64,000 nt of DNA, taken from Afipia sp. 1NLS2 (lineage in GTDB: Bacteria > Pseudomonadota > Alphaproteobacteria > Rhizobiales > Xanthobacteraceae). Location: the NCBI RefSeq assembly GCF_000178995.1, contig NZ_ADVZ01000005.1, positions 310,001 to 374,000 on the forward strand, written 5' to 3'. The position numbers and the translations under genes were made by a program. Positions within the stretch are counted from its first letter, which is position 1. The number at the start of each line of letters is the position of its first letter. Shown here one piece after another: positions 1 through 8,508 of the stretch. The notes beneath the pieces are model-generated. The model saw nothing but the letters and a program-made list of their open reading frames with translations, was not told the DNA's origin and did no database searches.

Positions 1-1229
1 TTGTCGGCCACCGCGGTGACGACCACGCCTTCGACATTGGAATCCAGCCGCAACTCATCGGCAAGCGCCGGCGAGATATTGGCAACCCGCGCGCCCTGGA
101 ACGGCGAACGCGACTTCAGTTCGATTTCATCGCGACCGGTGTCGGGCGCGACCTCCAGCGGCACCTTGAGCTTGATGACGACGTTCTGCCGCCGCACGTC
201 CACCTGCGCTGTGCCGCCAAGCGGCCGGGTGGCGAAGCGATAGTCGAACCCGTTGGGGTCATCGACGTTCTGGCCGTCGATCGACACAATGAGATCGGAA
301 ACCTTCATGCCCGCCTTCGCTGCCGGGCTGTTCGGGGCAATGTTCGTCACCAGCGCTCCACTCGGGCGCGGCAGGCCGAGCGTTTCGGCGATTTCGGGCG
401 TCACGGCCTGTAACCGCGCGCCGAGCCACGGACGCCGCACGGCCTTGCCGCCGCTCTTGGCGGACGCGACCACCACGCGCACCATGTTCGCCGGGATCGC
501 GAAGCCGATGCCTTGCGAGCCGCCCGAGCGCGAGAAGATCGCGGTGTTGAGGCCGACGAGCTTGCCCTGCATGTCCACCAGCGCGCCGCCGGAATTGCCG
601 GGGTTGATCGCCGCATCGGTCTGGATGAAGAACTGATAATCGGTGATGCCGACCTGTGTCCGCGCCAGTGCCGAGACAATGCCGTGTGTCACCGTCTGGC
701 CGACGCCGAACGGGTTGCCGATCGCGAGCACCACGTCACCCACCTGCAATTCATCGGAATTGGCGAGATCGAGCGTGGGGAATTTCTCGTGCGTTCCCTT
801 GAGGCGCAGCACCGCAAGGTCGGTGCGGCTGTCCTTCAATACGATCTCGGCCTCGAACTCGCGCTTGTCGGATAACGACACCTTGACCTGATCCGCGCCC
901 TCGATGACGTGATTGTTCGTCACCACGAGGCCGGAGGAATCCACCAGCACGCCCGAGCCGAGCGAGCGCTGCATCTGCTCCTGCTGGCCGCCGGGCACGC
1001 CGAAGAAGCGGCGGAAAATCGGATCGTCCAGAAGCGGATTGCGGTTCTGCACGATCTTGGCGGCATACACATTCACCACCGCAGGCTGCACATGCTGCAC
1101 GATCGGCGCATAGGACAACCGCAACTGATTCATCGAGGACGGCACCACCCGGTCCTGCGCGACAACGGGTGCGGCCGCGAGGGTCGCGAATGAAAGGACA
1201 GCCAAACCGAAGATGCGAGAAACAATCAT
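1..1229 (-). CDS. DegP/HtrA-family periplasmic serine protease (C-terminus off window)
   Basis: Trypsin-like protease and chaperone for envelope protein quality control. Reading leftwards from the ATG at 1229 gives 409 residues without a stop, running off the window. Residues 1-25 are a signal peptide ending AQ before DRV. The catalytic triad is visible: His107 in TNNHVIEG, Asp137 in SRTDLAVL and Ser213 in the GNSGG motif. A first PDZ domain spans about 265-360 with GAxLVTNIAPNSPAAKAGMK, and a second PDZ begins near 370 (VANISPALADELRLDSNVEGV). A GGAA-like ribosome site lies 8 bases before the ATG. The HxlR gene upstream on the same strand is only 69 bases away. The family is certain; whether it is the degP, degQ or mucD type is not. 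Confidence 0.93.
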   Translation of the reverse strand, partial: MIVSRIFGLAVLSFATLAAAPVVAQDRVVPSSMNQLRLSYAPIVQHVQPAVVNVYAAKIVQNRNPLLDDPIFRRFFGVPGGQQEQMQRSLGSGVLVDSSGLVVTNNHVIEGADQVKVSLSDKREFEAEIVLKDSRTDLAVLRLKGTHEKFPTLDLANSDELQVGDVVLAIGNPFGVGQTVTHGIVSALARTQVGITDYQFFIQTDAAINPGNSGGALVDMQGKLVGLNTAIFSRSGGSQGIGFAIPANMVRVVVASAKSGGKAVRRPWLGARLQAVTPEIAETLGLPRPSGALVTNIAPNSPAAKAGMKVSDLIVSIDGQNVDDPNGFDYRFATRPLGGTAQVDVRRQNVVIKLKVPLEVAPDTGRDEIELKSRSPFQGARVANISPALADELRLDSNVEGVVVTAVAD

Positions 1230-1298
1230 GCATGAATTCCGCTGTGAAAGAGCATCGATATAATGGGGCTACGCACGGGAGGCGAGCCGGAGAATCCG

Positions 1299-1709
1299 TC
1301 ACGCCGCACGTTTGCGGGCGATTTTTGGTTTTTGCGAGGCTGCGCTGGCTGCCGCCAGCCGGGCCTTGTGCTCGATGCCCCAGGCCCGCAGGGCATCGAT
1401 GACCGGGCGAAGCCGCTGGCCGGTCTGCGACAGCGCATATTCCACGCGTGGCGGCACTTCCGGATAGACCGTGCGGGTAATCAGCCCGTCTTCCTCCAGC
1501 GCCCGCAACTGCTTGGTGAGCATCCGCTGGGTGATGCCCGGCATTTTCCGGCGCAGCTCGCCGAACCGGAGCAAACCCTCCTGCAAGTGAAACAGGATCA
1601 CGCCCTTCCACTTGCCATCGATCAGCCCCAGCGTGACCTCGACCGCGCAGCCTGCTTCGCCGCGACCGCTCCCTTGGTCGTTCCCTTGGCCGTTCTTGCG
1701 CTTCATCAT
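1299..1709 (-). CDS. HxlR-family (MarR-like winged helix) transcriptional regulator, one-cysteine type
   Basis: 136-residue DNA-binding regulator. The HxlR core is clear: GCAVEVTLGLIDGKWKGVIL, then FGELRRKMPGITQRMLTKQL (recognition helix region) and the wing with VEYALSQTGQ. The only cysteine is Cys21, just before the winged helix. That is where the redox or electrophile-sensing cysteine sits in HxlR proteins such as QorR, YodB and HypR. It is divergent from an oxidoreductase gene starting at 1850, the usual arrangement for a regulator and its target. Residues 1-19 (Lys, Gly, Gln-rich) and the Ala/Lys-rich tail look disordered. Redox sensing is inferred from cysteine position and context. Confidence 0.9.
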   Translation of the reverse strand: MMKRKNGQGNDQGSGRGEAGCAVEVTLGLIDGKWKGVILFHLQEGLLRFGELRRKMPGITQRMLTKQLRALEEDGLITRTVYPEVPPRVEYALSQTGQRLRPVIDALRAWGIEHKARLAAASAASQKPKIARKRAA

Positions 1710-1744
1710 GAGCCTTTCCGCATTCCGGCAAAGCCGGGCGCGAA

Positions 1745-1795
1745 TTCCATGGTATCAATTATGGTACTATCTCACATCCTCGACAGTACTTGCAA
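1745..1795. promoter_or_regulatory. putative HxlR operator in the divergent spacer
   Basis: In the 140-base spacer between the two divergent genes, three related half-sites occur: ATGGTAT at 1749-1755, ATGGTACT at 1761-1768 and the palindromic AGTACT at 1785-1790. Repeated GTA(C/T) elements resemble the partly symmetrical sites bound by HxlR repressors. The role is inferred from position and repetition only. Confidence 0.35.
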
Positions 1796-1849
1796 ATAAC
1801 GTCCCGACGGCTCCTTATGGGGCATATTCAAGACCAAAGGAGACGCGGA

Positions 1850-2860
1850 ATGAAGGCCGTCGGACACCAGCAACCCTTGCCGATCGAGGACGAGCGCTCC
1901 CTGCTCGACTGCGACGTGCCGAAGCCCGAACCCGGGCCGCGTGACATCCGCGTCGCGATCAAGGCGGTGTCGGTCAATCCGATCGACACGAAGGTGCGCA
2001 AGCGTGCCACCCCACCCGCGGGCGAATACAAAATCCTGGGCTACGACGCCGCGGGCATCGTCGACACCGTCGGCTCCGAGGTGACGCTATTCCAGCCGGG
2101 CGACGAGGTGTTCTATGCCGGTTCGCTCGTCCGTCAGGGCACCAATGCCGAATTCCATGTCGTCGATGAACGCATCGTCGGGCGCAAGCCGCGCACGTTG
2201 TCGTTCGCCGAGGCAGCCGCCCTGCCGCTGACCTCGATCACCGCATGGGAGTTGATGTTCGACCGGATGGGCATTGCACAGGGCAAGGCCGACAACCGCA
2301 CGCTGCTCATCATCGGCGGAGCCGGCGGCGTCGGCTCGATCATGATCCAGCTCGCGCGCAAGCTGACCGGCCTCACCGTGATCGCCACCGCCTCCCGGCC
2401 GGAAACGATCGAGTGGTGCCTCGATCTCGGCGCGCATCATGTCGTCGATCATTCCCAGCCGATGAAGGAGCAGATCGAGAAGCTGAACCTGCCGCCGGTC
2501 GCGTGGATGGCATCGCTGACCGCGACCGACCAGCATTTCAAGGCGATGGCGGATATCCTCGCGCCGCAGGGCGTGATCGGCCTGATCGACGATCCGCCGC
2601 CGCTCGACATCACCCTCATCAAGTTCAAGGCAGGCTCGCTGCGCTGGGAATCGATGTTCACGCGCTCGACGTTCCAGACGCCCGACATGGTCGCGCAGCA
2701 CCACCTGCTCAACCGGGTTGCCGACATGATCGACGCCGGCGAAATCAAGACCACGCTCGACAAGGTGTTCGGCAAGATCACCGCTTCGAACCTGCGGGCC
2801 GCCCACGCCACCATTGAAAGCGGCAAGTCCATCGGTAAGATCGTGCTGGAGGGATGGTAG
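1850..2860 (+). CDS. zinc-type alcohol dehydrogenase-like / quinone oxidoreductase family protein
   Basis: 336-residue medium-chain dehydrogenase/reductase that probably reduces quinones or enones with NAD(P)H. Residues 1-125 form the GroES-like fold (SVNPIDTKVR, LGYDAAGIV, PGDEVFYAG). The Rossmann glycine motif GGAGGVGS is at 156-163. The cysteine and histidine zinc ligands of true alcohol dehydrogenases are not evident, so a zinc-free QOR/zeta-crystallin-like activity is favoured. The ATG at 1850 follows AAAGGAGA at the right distance; upstream in-frame codons lack one. The binding-protein gene begins 20 bases after the stop, so the two may be cotranscribed, and the divergent HxlR gene is the likely regulator. 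Confidence 0.9.
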   Translation: MKAVGHQQPLPIEDERSLLDCDVPKPEPGPRDIRVAIKAVSVNPIDTKVRKRATPPAGEYKILGYDAAGIVDTVGSEVTLFQPGDEVFYAGSLVRQGTNAEFHVVDERIVGRKPRTLSFAEAAALPLTSITAWELMFDRMGIAQGKADNRTLLIIGGAGGVGSIMIQLARKLTGLTVIATASRPETIEWCLDLGAHHVVDHSQPMKEQIEKLNLPPVAWMASLTATDQHFKAMADILAPQGVIGLIDDPPPLDITLIKFKAGSLRWESMFTRSTFQTPDMVAQHHLLNRVADMIDAGEIKTTLDKVFGKITASNLRAAHATIESGKSIGKIVLEGW

Positions 2861-2879
2861 ACGCCAAAACGGGGGCTAC

Positions 2880-3887
2880 ATGAAAATCGTAAAGCTGATC
2901 GCAGCCGCGGCAATTCTCGCGCTTTCCACGTCCATTTCGTTCGCGCAGGCGCTGGAAAAGAAAAGCATCGCACTCGGCGTCGGCGGCAAGCCCCTGCTCT
3001 ATTACCTGCCGCTGACGCTGGCCGAGCGGTTGGGTTACTTCAAGGAAGCCGGGCTCGACGTTCAGATCAACGATTTCGGCGGCGGCGCCAAATCGTTGCA
3101 GGCGCTGATCGGTGGCTCGCTGGACGTGGTCACCGGCGCCTATGAGCACACCATCCGCATGCAGGCGAAGGGGCAGGACATTCGCGCCGTCATCGTGCTC
3201 GGACGTTATCCGGGCATCGTGCTGGCCGTCCGCAAGGACAAGGCCGCGAATTTCAAATCAATCGCCGACCTGAAAGGCATGAATATCGGCATTACCGCGC
3301 CGGGCTCATCGACGCACAGTCTCGTGCAATACCTCATGATCAAGAACGGCCTGAGCCCGCACGATGCCTCCTTCATCGGCGTCGGCAGCGGCGCGCAGGC
3401 GGTCGCGGCGGTTCAGAACAAGCAGGTCGACGCCATCTCGCATCTCGACCCGGTCATCACCAAGCTGGAGCAGACCGGCGACATCAAGGTCATTGTCGAT
3501 ACGCGGACAACCAAAGGCACCATGGATGTGTTCGGCGCGACCAACCCGGCCGCCGTGCTCTACATGAAGAAGGACTTCATCGACAAAAACCCGAAGACGG
3601 TGCAGGCGCTGGTCAACGTCTTCAAGAAGACGCTGACGTGGCTCTCCAAGGCCACGCCGGAGCAGATCGCAGAGGTCGTGCCGCACGAATACTGGCTCGG
3701 CGACAAGGCGCTTTATCTCAAGGCACTGGAGAACTCGCGCGAGAGCTATTCGATCGACGGCTCCATGTCGCGCAAGGACATGGAAACATCGCTCGACCTG
3801 ATCGCCAAGACCGATCCGGGCTTCAAGGCATCCTCGGTCAAGCTCGAGAACACCTTCGACGACCGCTTCCTGAAAGCGGCCCCTTAA
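2880..3887 (+). CDS. ABC transporter substrate-binding protein, NitT/TauT (SsuA/ThiY-like) type
   Basis: 335-residue periplasmic binding protein. Residues 1-24 are a signal peptide with cleavage after AQA. The body has the features of the nitrate/sulfonate/taurine binding family: PLTLAERLGYFKEAGLDVQI, GGGAKSLQALIGGSLDV, LKGMNIGITAPGSSTH and MKKDFIDKNPKTVQALVN. No permease or ATPase gene lies next to it: the following gene is an unrelated dehydrogenase on the other strand, so this is an orphan in the window. It follows the oxidoreductase gene by 20 bases. Substrate is unknown; an aromatic or sulfonated compound handled by the neighbouring enzymes is possible but unproven. Confidence 0.88.
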   Translation: MKIVKLIAAAAILALSTSISFAQALEKKSIALGVGGKPLLYYLPLTLAERLGYFKEAGLDVQINDFGGGAKSLQALIGGSLDVVTGAYEHTIRMQAKGQDIRAVIVLGRYPGIVLAVRKDKAANFKSIADLKGMNIGITAPGSSTHSLVQYLMIKNGLSPHDASFIGVGSGAQAVAAVQNKQVDAISHLDPVITKLEQTGDIKVIVDTRTTKGTMDVFGATNPAAVLYMKKDFIDKNPKTVQALVNVFKKTLTWLSKATPEQIAEVVPHEYWLGDKALYLKALENSRESYSIDGSMSRKDMETSLDLIAKTDPGFKASSVKLENTFDDRFLKAAP

Positions 3888-3903
3888 ACGGTCCGCAAAT
3901 CGA

Positions 3904-4698
3904 TCAGGCGATCGTCGGCACCAGTCCGCCTTCAGCGCGCAGCGCAGCGCCGTTGGTGATCGAGGCTTCGCGCGAAGCGACATACACCACCATGTTGGCG
4001 ACCTCGTCCACGGTCGCAAACCGCTGGATCAGCGACGACGGCCGGTGCTCCCTGATAAAATTCGCCGCTGCCGTCTCGACCGATTGGCCGTTCTGCTTGG
4101 CGAGATCCGCCACGAACGTCTCTACGCCCTCCGACATCGTCGGCCCCGGCATCACCGCATTCACCGTCACGGCGGTGCCCTTGGTCATCTCGGCCAATCC
4201 GCGTGAGACCGACAATTGCGCGGTCTTGGTCATGCCGTAATGGATCATCTCTTTCGGGATCATGATCGCGGATTCGGAGGCGATGAAAACAATCCGTCCC
4301 CAGTTCTTCTCCAGCATGCCCGGCATATAGGCCCGCGACAGCCGCACGCCCGACATGACGTTGACGTTAAAGAACCGATGCCAGTCCTCGTCCGGAATAT
4401 CGAAAAACGGCTTCGGCTCGAAGATGCCGGCATTGTTGATAAGAATATCGACCTGCGGCACGGCCTTCACGAGAGCCGCGCAGCCCTCCGCCGTCGACAC
4501 GTCAGCCGCAACGCCGCGCACCTTCGCCGACGGTGCAATCTTGCCGATGGACGCGATAGCCTGATCGACCTTGGCCTGGCTGCGGCCATTAACGATGACA
4601 TCGGCCCCTGCTCCCGCAAGGCCCTTGGCGATGGCGTGACCGATGCCGCCGGTCGAACCGGTGACGAGCGCTGTGGTGCCGGACAAATCGATTTTCAT
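3904..4698 (-). CDS. short-chain dehydrogenase/reductase (SDR)
   Basis: 264-residue classical SDR, an NAD(P)-dependent oxidoreductase. The cofactor motif TGSTGGIG is at 14-21, NNAG follows the fourth strand, the catalytic Ser lies in FIASESA, and the active-site pair is in YGMTK. The C-terminal part (PGPTMSEGVETF, AALRAEGGLVPTIA) resembles 3-oxoacyl-ACP reductase-like SDRs of unknown substrate. The start is preceded by AGGAGG seven bases upstream. It converges with the binding-protein gene, 16 bases between stops. It closes the accessory block separating rplQ from the DegP-like gene. Confidence 0.9.
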   Translation of the reverse strand: MKIDLSGTTALVTGSTGGIGHAIAKGLAGAGADVIVNGRSQAKVDQAIASIGKIAPSAKVRGVAADVSTAEGCAALVKAVPQVDILINNAGIFEPKPFFDIPDEDWHRFFNVNVMSGVRLSRAYMPGMLEKNWGRIVFIASESAIMIPKEMIHYGMTKTAQLSVSRGLAEMTKGTAVTVNAVMPGPTMSEGVETFVADLAKQNGQSVETAAANFIREHRPSSLIQRFATVDEVANMVVYVASREASITNGAALRAEGGLVPTIA

Positions 4699-4787
4699 GA
4701 GAACCTCCTTTGGCTGACACCGATATGGTCACACCCCGTGACGGACGCCATCATCGTTCGCAGAAAAGTGTCGGTGGCGGCACGCAC

Positions 4788-4813
4788 AAAAAAGCGGCGC
4801 CGAAGCGCCGCTG
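4788..4813 (-). terminator. Rho-independent terminator after rplQ
   Basis: On the minus strand an 8-bp GC-rich stem (AGCGGCGC arm, TTCG tetraloop) is followed directly by six T. It lies 35 bases beyond the rplQ stop and so ends the ribosomal protein superoperon. Confidence 0.85.
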
Positions 4814-4846
4814 ATTGTTCTCGTCGTCAGGTGAATCGGGCCCGGC

Positions 4847-5266
4847 TTACGCCGCCTCGGACTCGGCCTTCTCCTGCACCGGGCCGGAATCCTGGCCCTT
4901 GGCATCGACGTCGCGGTCGACGAACTCGATCACCGCCATCGGGGCATTGTCGCCGTAGCGGAAGCCGGCCTTGATGATGCGGGTGTAGCCGCCCTGGCGG
5001 TCCTTGTAACGGGCAGCCAGCACGTCGAACAGCTTCTTGACCTGATCGTGGTCGCGCAGCTCGCTGATGGCCTGACGGCGCAGCGCGAGGCCGCCCTTCT
5101 TGCCCAGCGTGACGAGCTTCTCGACGATCGGGCGAAGCTCCTTCGCCTTCGGCAGCGTGGTGACGATCTGCTCGTGCTTGATGAGCGCCGCCGCCATGTT
5201 GGCAAACATCGCCTTGCGGTGTTCCGCCGTGCGGTTGAGCTTACGATGAACTTTTCCGTGACGCAT
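4847..5266 (-). CDS. rplQ: 50S ribosomal protein L17
   Basis: 139-residue large-subunit protein that binds 23S rRNA near the exit tunnel. It begins with the canonical [20 protein letters not shown] block, and the basic [21 protein letters not shown] and [17 protein letters not shown] regions are intact. The ATG at 5266 is chosen over a TTG five codons upstream because family members start at MRH and GAGG lies 9 bases before it. The C-terminus has a short acidic Glu/Ala extension. It is the last gene of the alpha operon, 105 bases after rpoA, and is followed by a strong terminator. Confidence 0.97.
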   Translation of the reverse strand: MRHGKVHRKLNRTAEHRKAMFANMAAALIKHEQIVTTLPKAKELRPIVEKLVTLGKKGGLALRRQAISELRDHDQVKKLFDVLAARYKDRQGGYTRIIKAGFRYGDNAPMAVIEFVDRDVDAKGQDSGPVQEKAESEAA

Positions 5267-5339
5267 AATCTTGATCCTCAATCTATCCGACGGCGTGTCG
5301 GCGTTTCTCAGGTGGGCTTCCTGCGTTCGCCCGCGAAAT

Positions 5340-5362
5340 CATGGCCGGATGGTCCGGCCATG
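5340..5362. repeat. REP-like intergenic palindrome (rpoA-rplQ spacer)
   Basis: Perfect 10-bp inverted repeat, CATGGCCGGA with loop TGG. It is one of five GC-rich spacer palindromes in the window containing a GCCCGGC or GGCCGGA core. Confidence 0.6.
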
Positions 5363-5371
5363 ACGATGGTC

Positions 5372-6391
5372 TCAGTAGTGATCCTCGAAGCGCTTGGCCA
5401 GCTCGTCGATATTCTCCGGCGGCCAGCCGGGCACTTCCATGCCGAGGTGCAGACCCATCTGGGCCAGCACTTCCTTGATCTCGTTCAGCGACTTGCGGCC
5501 GAAGTTCGGGGTGCGGAGCATTTCCGCTTCCGACTTCTGCACGAGGTCGCCGATGTAGACGATATTGTCGTTCTTCAGGCAGTTGGCCGAGCGAACCGAC
5601 AGTTCGAGCTCGTCCACCTTCTTGAGGAAGGCCGGGTTGAAGGCGAGATCCGGAATGATCTCCTGCACCACTTCCTTGCGCGGCTCTTCGAAGTTGACGA
5701 ACACGTTGAGCTGGTCCTGCAGGATGCGCGCGGAATAAGCGAGCGCGTCCTCAGGCGAAATCGCGCCGTTGGTCTCGATGGTCAGCGTCAGCTTGTCGTA
5801 GTCGAGAATCTGACCCTCGCGGGTGTTCTCGACCTTGTAGGACACCTTGCGGACCGGTGAGAACAGGCTGTCGACCGGGATCAGGCCGATCGGCGCGTCT
5901 TCCGGACGGTTGCGGTCGGCGGCGACGTAGCCCTTGCCGGTGTTGATGGTGAACTCCATGCGGATTTCAGCGCCATCGTCCAGCGTGCAGAGCTGAAGCT
6001 CGGGGTTGAGGACGACGACGTCGCCCACGGTCTGGATGTCACCGGCGGTGACAACGCCCGGACCCTGCTTCTTGATCACCATGCGCTTGGGGCCTTCGCC
6101 CTGCATCTTGACCGAGATGTCCTTGATGTTGAGCACGATGTCGGTGACGTCCTCGCGCACACCGGCAATCGAGGAGAACTCGTGCAGCACGCCGTCGATG
6201 TGAACCGACTGCACCGCCGCACCCTGCAGCGAGGACAGCAGCACGCGGCGCAGCGCGTTGCCGAGCGTCTGGCCGAAGCCACGCTCCAGCGGCTCAGCCA
6301 CCACGGTGGCGAAGCGAGTCGCGTCGGCGCCCGGCGTAACCTGGAGCTTGTTCGGACGGATAAGTTCTTGCCAATTTTTCTGGATCGTCAC
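5372..6391 (-). CDS. rpoA: DNA-directed RNA polymerase alpha subunit
   Basis: 339-residue alpha subunit that dimerises to start RNA polymerase assembly. The N-terminal assembly domain has the signature [22 protein letters not shown]. The C-terminal DNA/activator-binding domain follows a linker near 235-250 and includes [26 protein letters not shown] with [16 protein letters not shown]. Length is normal for alphaproteobacteria. It lies between rpsK (115 bases upstream) and rplQ, the usual alpha-operon order. No unusual feature. Confidence 0.98.
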   Translation of the reverse strand: MTIQKNWQELIRPNKLQVTPGADATRFATVVAEPLERGFGQTLGNALRRVLLSSLQGAAVQSVHIDGVLHEFSSIAGVREDVTDIVLNIKDISVKMQGEGPKRMVIKKQGPGVVTAGDIQTVGDVVVLNPELQLCTLDDGAEIRMEFTINTGKGYVAADRNRPEDAPIGLIPVDSLFSPVRKVSYKVENTREGQILDYDKLTLTIETNGAISPEDALAYSARILQDQLNVFVNFEEPRKEVVQEIIPDLAFNPAFLKKVDELELSVRSANCLKNDNIVYIGDLVQKSEAEMLRTPNFGRKSLNEIKEVLAQMGLHLGMEVPGWPPENIDELAKRFEDHY

Positions 6392-6506
6392 GTTTTCACC
6401 CCTGACATTCCGGAGCTCTGGCCCCGGCGTTGGAGAGCGCGGCTTATTCCGCGCGGCATCAATTCAAGACGGCCGCGGACAACTCGCCCGCGACCGGTAA
6501 GTCACA

Positions 6507-6896
6507 TCAGACGCGGCGGCGCTTGCGCGGCCGGCAACCATTGTGCGGGATCGTCGTCACGTCCCGGATCGAGGTGACGGTGAAGCCCGCCGCCTGCAAG
6601 GCACGCAGCGCCGACTCACGGCCCGAACCCGGACCAGCAACCTCGACTTCGAGCGTGCGCATGCCGTGTTCCTGCGCCTTCTTGGAAACGTCCTCCGCGG
6701 CAACCTGCGCCGCATACGGGGTCGACTTGCGCGATCCCTTGAAACCCATCGTGCCAGCCGACGACCAGGCAATGGTGTTGCCCTGCGCGTCGGTGATGGT
6801 GATCGTGGTGTTGTTGAATGAGGAGTTCACATGCGCGATGCCAGAGGCAATGTTCTTGCGCTCACGACGGCGGACGCGCCCAGCTTCTTTAGCCAT
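6507..6896 (-). CDS. rpsK: 30S ribosomal protein S11
   Basis: 129-residue protein of the small-subunit platform, lining the mRNA exit and E-site. It shows the family sequence [41 protein letters not shown] and the highly conserved C-terminal [19 protein letters not shown]. It starts at an ATG with a GGAACTG ribosome site. It is the second gene of the alpha operon, 95 bases after rpsM. Confidence 0.98.
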   Translation of the reverse strand: MAKEAGRVRRRERKNIASGIAHVNSSFNNTTITITDAQGNTIAWSSAGTMGFKGSRKSTPYAAQVAAEDVSKKAQEHGMRTLEVEVAGPGSGRESALRALQAAGFTVTSIRDVTTIPHNGCRPRKRRRV

Positions 6897-6991
6897 TTCA
6901 GTTCCTTTTCAAGATCTCAACGCCGCCGTAATGCCAGCGGCTACACCGAACGACGCGAGACGAGACAGCCTCACGCCGCAGATTCGTTTGC

Positions 6992-7360
6992 TTACTTCTT
7001 CTTGCCGGCGATCGCCTTCGCCGGACCCTTGCGGGTGCGGGCGTTGGTGTGCGTGCGCTGACCGCGCACCGGCAGGCCGCGGCGATGACGCAGGCCGCGA
7101 TAGCAGCCGAGGTCCATCAGGCGCTTGATGTTCATGCCGACTTCGCGGCGAAGGTCGCCCTCGACGAGATAGTCGCGGTCGATCATTTCGCGAATCTGCA
7201 GGACTTCGGCGTCGCTCAACTGCGACACACGACGGTCGAGCGGAATCTTGACCTTCTCCATGATGTCGGCGGCATTCTTCTGGCCGATGCCATGGATGTA
7301 CTGAAGCGCGATGATGACGCGCTTGTTGGTCGGGATATTGACGCCTGCGATACGGGCCAC
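6992..7360 (-). CDS. rpsM: 30S ribosomal protein S13
   Basis: 122-residue small-subunit head protein that forms the inter-subunit bridge with L5 and contacts P-site tRNA. Canonical blocks [57 protein letters not shown] and a basic [12 protein letters not shown] tail are present. The start is the GTG at 7360 (VARIAGVN), with AGGAG 8 bases upstream; an upstream in-frame GTG would add seven residues foreign to the family. It is the first gene of the alpha operon, 179 bases after adk. Confidence 0.96.
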   Translation of the reverse strand: MARIAGVNIPTNKRVIIALQYIHGIGQKNAADIMEKVKIPLDRRVSQLSDAEVLQIREMIDRDYLVEGDLRREVGMNIKRLMDLGCYRGLRHRRGLPVRGQRTHTNARTRKGPAKAIAGKKK

Positions 7361-7539
7361 GGTCTTCACTCCTGTCGCCACCCTCGGGCGGCTGCTTTCT
7401 TATTTAGTCGGGGCGCCTGCTGGCTGTCTGGATTCGGACGACCGAATTCCCAAAAGCAAACACGACGCCCTGCCCTTTTCAACTTTGGGGCCCGGCATCG
7501 TCTGAAACCTATCCGACTGGATGCTGGGTATTAAAGGAT

Positions 7540-8508
7540 TCACCGCCGTTTCGTCAACCGTTTGGCGGGCTTGGAACGGCGTTTGGCGACCTTTTTCGCC
7601 GCCTTCCGGCCCCGTCCGGCTGCCGCCTTGGCGGCTCGGCCGGTCCGGTTCCCGGCGGCCTTGGCTGCCTTCTTCTTGCCGCCTCCACGGGTTGCGGAGG
7701 AGGATTTAGATACCTTTTTGGCGGCCTTACCGATGGCTTTCTTGGCGACCTTCTTAGTCGCCTTCTTAACCACCCGCCTGGCCTTGGATTTAGCCTTGGA
7801 TTTGACCTTGGCCTTAGCCCCCTTGGAGGATGTCTTCTTGGCCGCTTTCGGGGCCTTGGACGGGCTTGCGGCCCGCTTGGCGGCAACCTTCCGCTTGGCC
7901 GCCTGGGTCGTCTCGTCAGCCTTGGTGACCGCCGCGAGCACGCGCTCGATTTCGGCGGTGACCTCCTCGATCGGCATCATGCCGTCGATGGTGATGAGCT
8001 TGCGCTTGTCGGAATAGTGATGGACCAGCGGCTCGGTCTGCTCGCGATAGTTCGCAAGCCGCTTCGAAAGCACTTCCGGCGTGTCGTCGGCCCGGACGCT
8101 CTCGCCCCGCTCCAGCATCTCGGCGACGCGCTTCTCGACGCGAGCCAGCAGCGCGCTTTCGTTGACGCGCAACTCGATCACGGCGTCGAGCTTGAGCTTC
8201 TTCTTTTTCAGGAGAGCATCGAGCGCTTCCGCCTGCGGCACGGTGCGCGGGAAGCCGTCGAGAATGAATCCGTTTTTGGCGTCATCCTGCTCGATCCGGT
8301 CGGCGATGATGCTGACCACCACCTCGTCCGGCACCAATCCACCGCTGGCCATGATGTCTTTCGCGATCAGACCCGTCGGGGTCTGCGCGGCGACGGCTGC
8401 GCGCAGCATGTCTCCGGTGGAGAGTTGAACGATGCCGTGTCTTTGAACCAGTCGTTGTGCCTGTGTTCCCTTGCCCGCCCCCGGCGGCCCGAGAAGGATG
8501 AGTCTCAT
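7540..8508 (-). CDS. adk: adenylate kinase with a long histone-H1-like basic C-terminal tail
   Basis: 322 residues. Residues 1-193 are a short-lid adenylate kinase interconverting ATP, AMP and ADP: P-loop GPPGAGKGT at 7-15, AMP-binding [10 protein letters not shown], and DGFPRT near 84-89, without the zinc lid insertion. Residues 195-322 are extraordinary: after residue 200 there is no Asp or Glu, only Lys, Ala, Arg and Ser in AAKK/KKVAKK-type repeats ending in KRLTKRR. Adk proteins usually stop at about 190-220 residues. The ATG overlaps the secY stop by 4 bases, so translation is coupled. The enzyme is certain; tail function (nucleic-acid or ribosome binding?) is unknown. Confidence 0.95.
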   Translation of the reverse strand: MRLILLGPPGAGKGTQAQRLVQRHGIVQLSTGDMLRAAVAAQTPTGLIAKDIMASGGLVPDEVVVSIIADRIEQDDAKNGFILDGFPRTVPQAEALDALLKKKKLKLDAVIELRVNESALLARVEKRVAEMLERGESVRADDTPEVLSKRLANYREQTEPLVHHYSDKRKLITIDGMMPIEEVTAEIERVLAAVTKADETTQAAKRKVAAKRAASPSKAPKAAKKTSSKGAKAKVKSKAKSKARRVVKKATKKVAKKAIGKAAKKVSKSSSATRGGGKKKAAKAAGNRTGRAAKAAAGRGRKAAKKVAKRRSKPAKRLTKRR

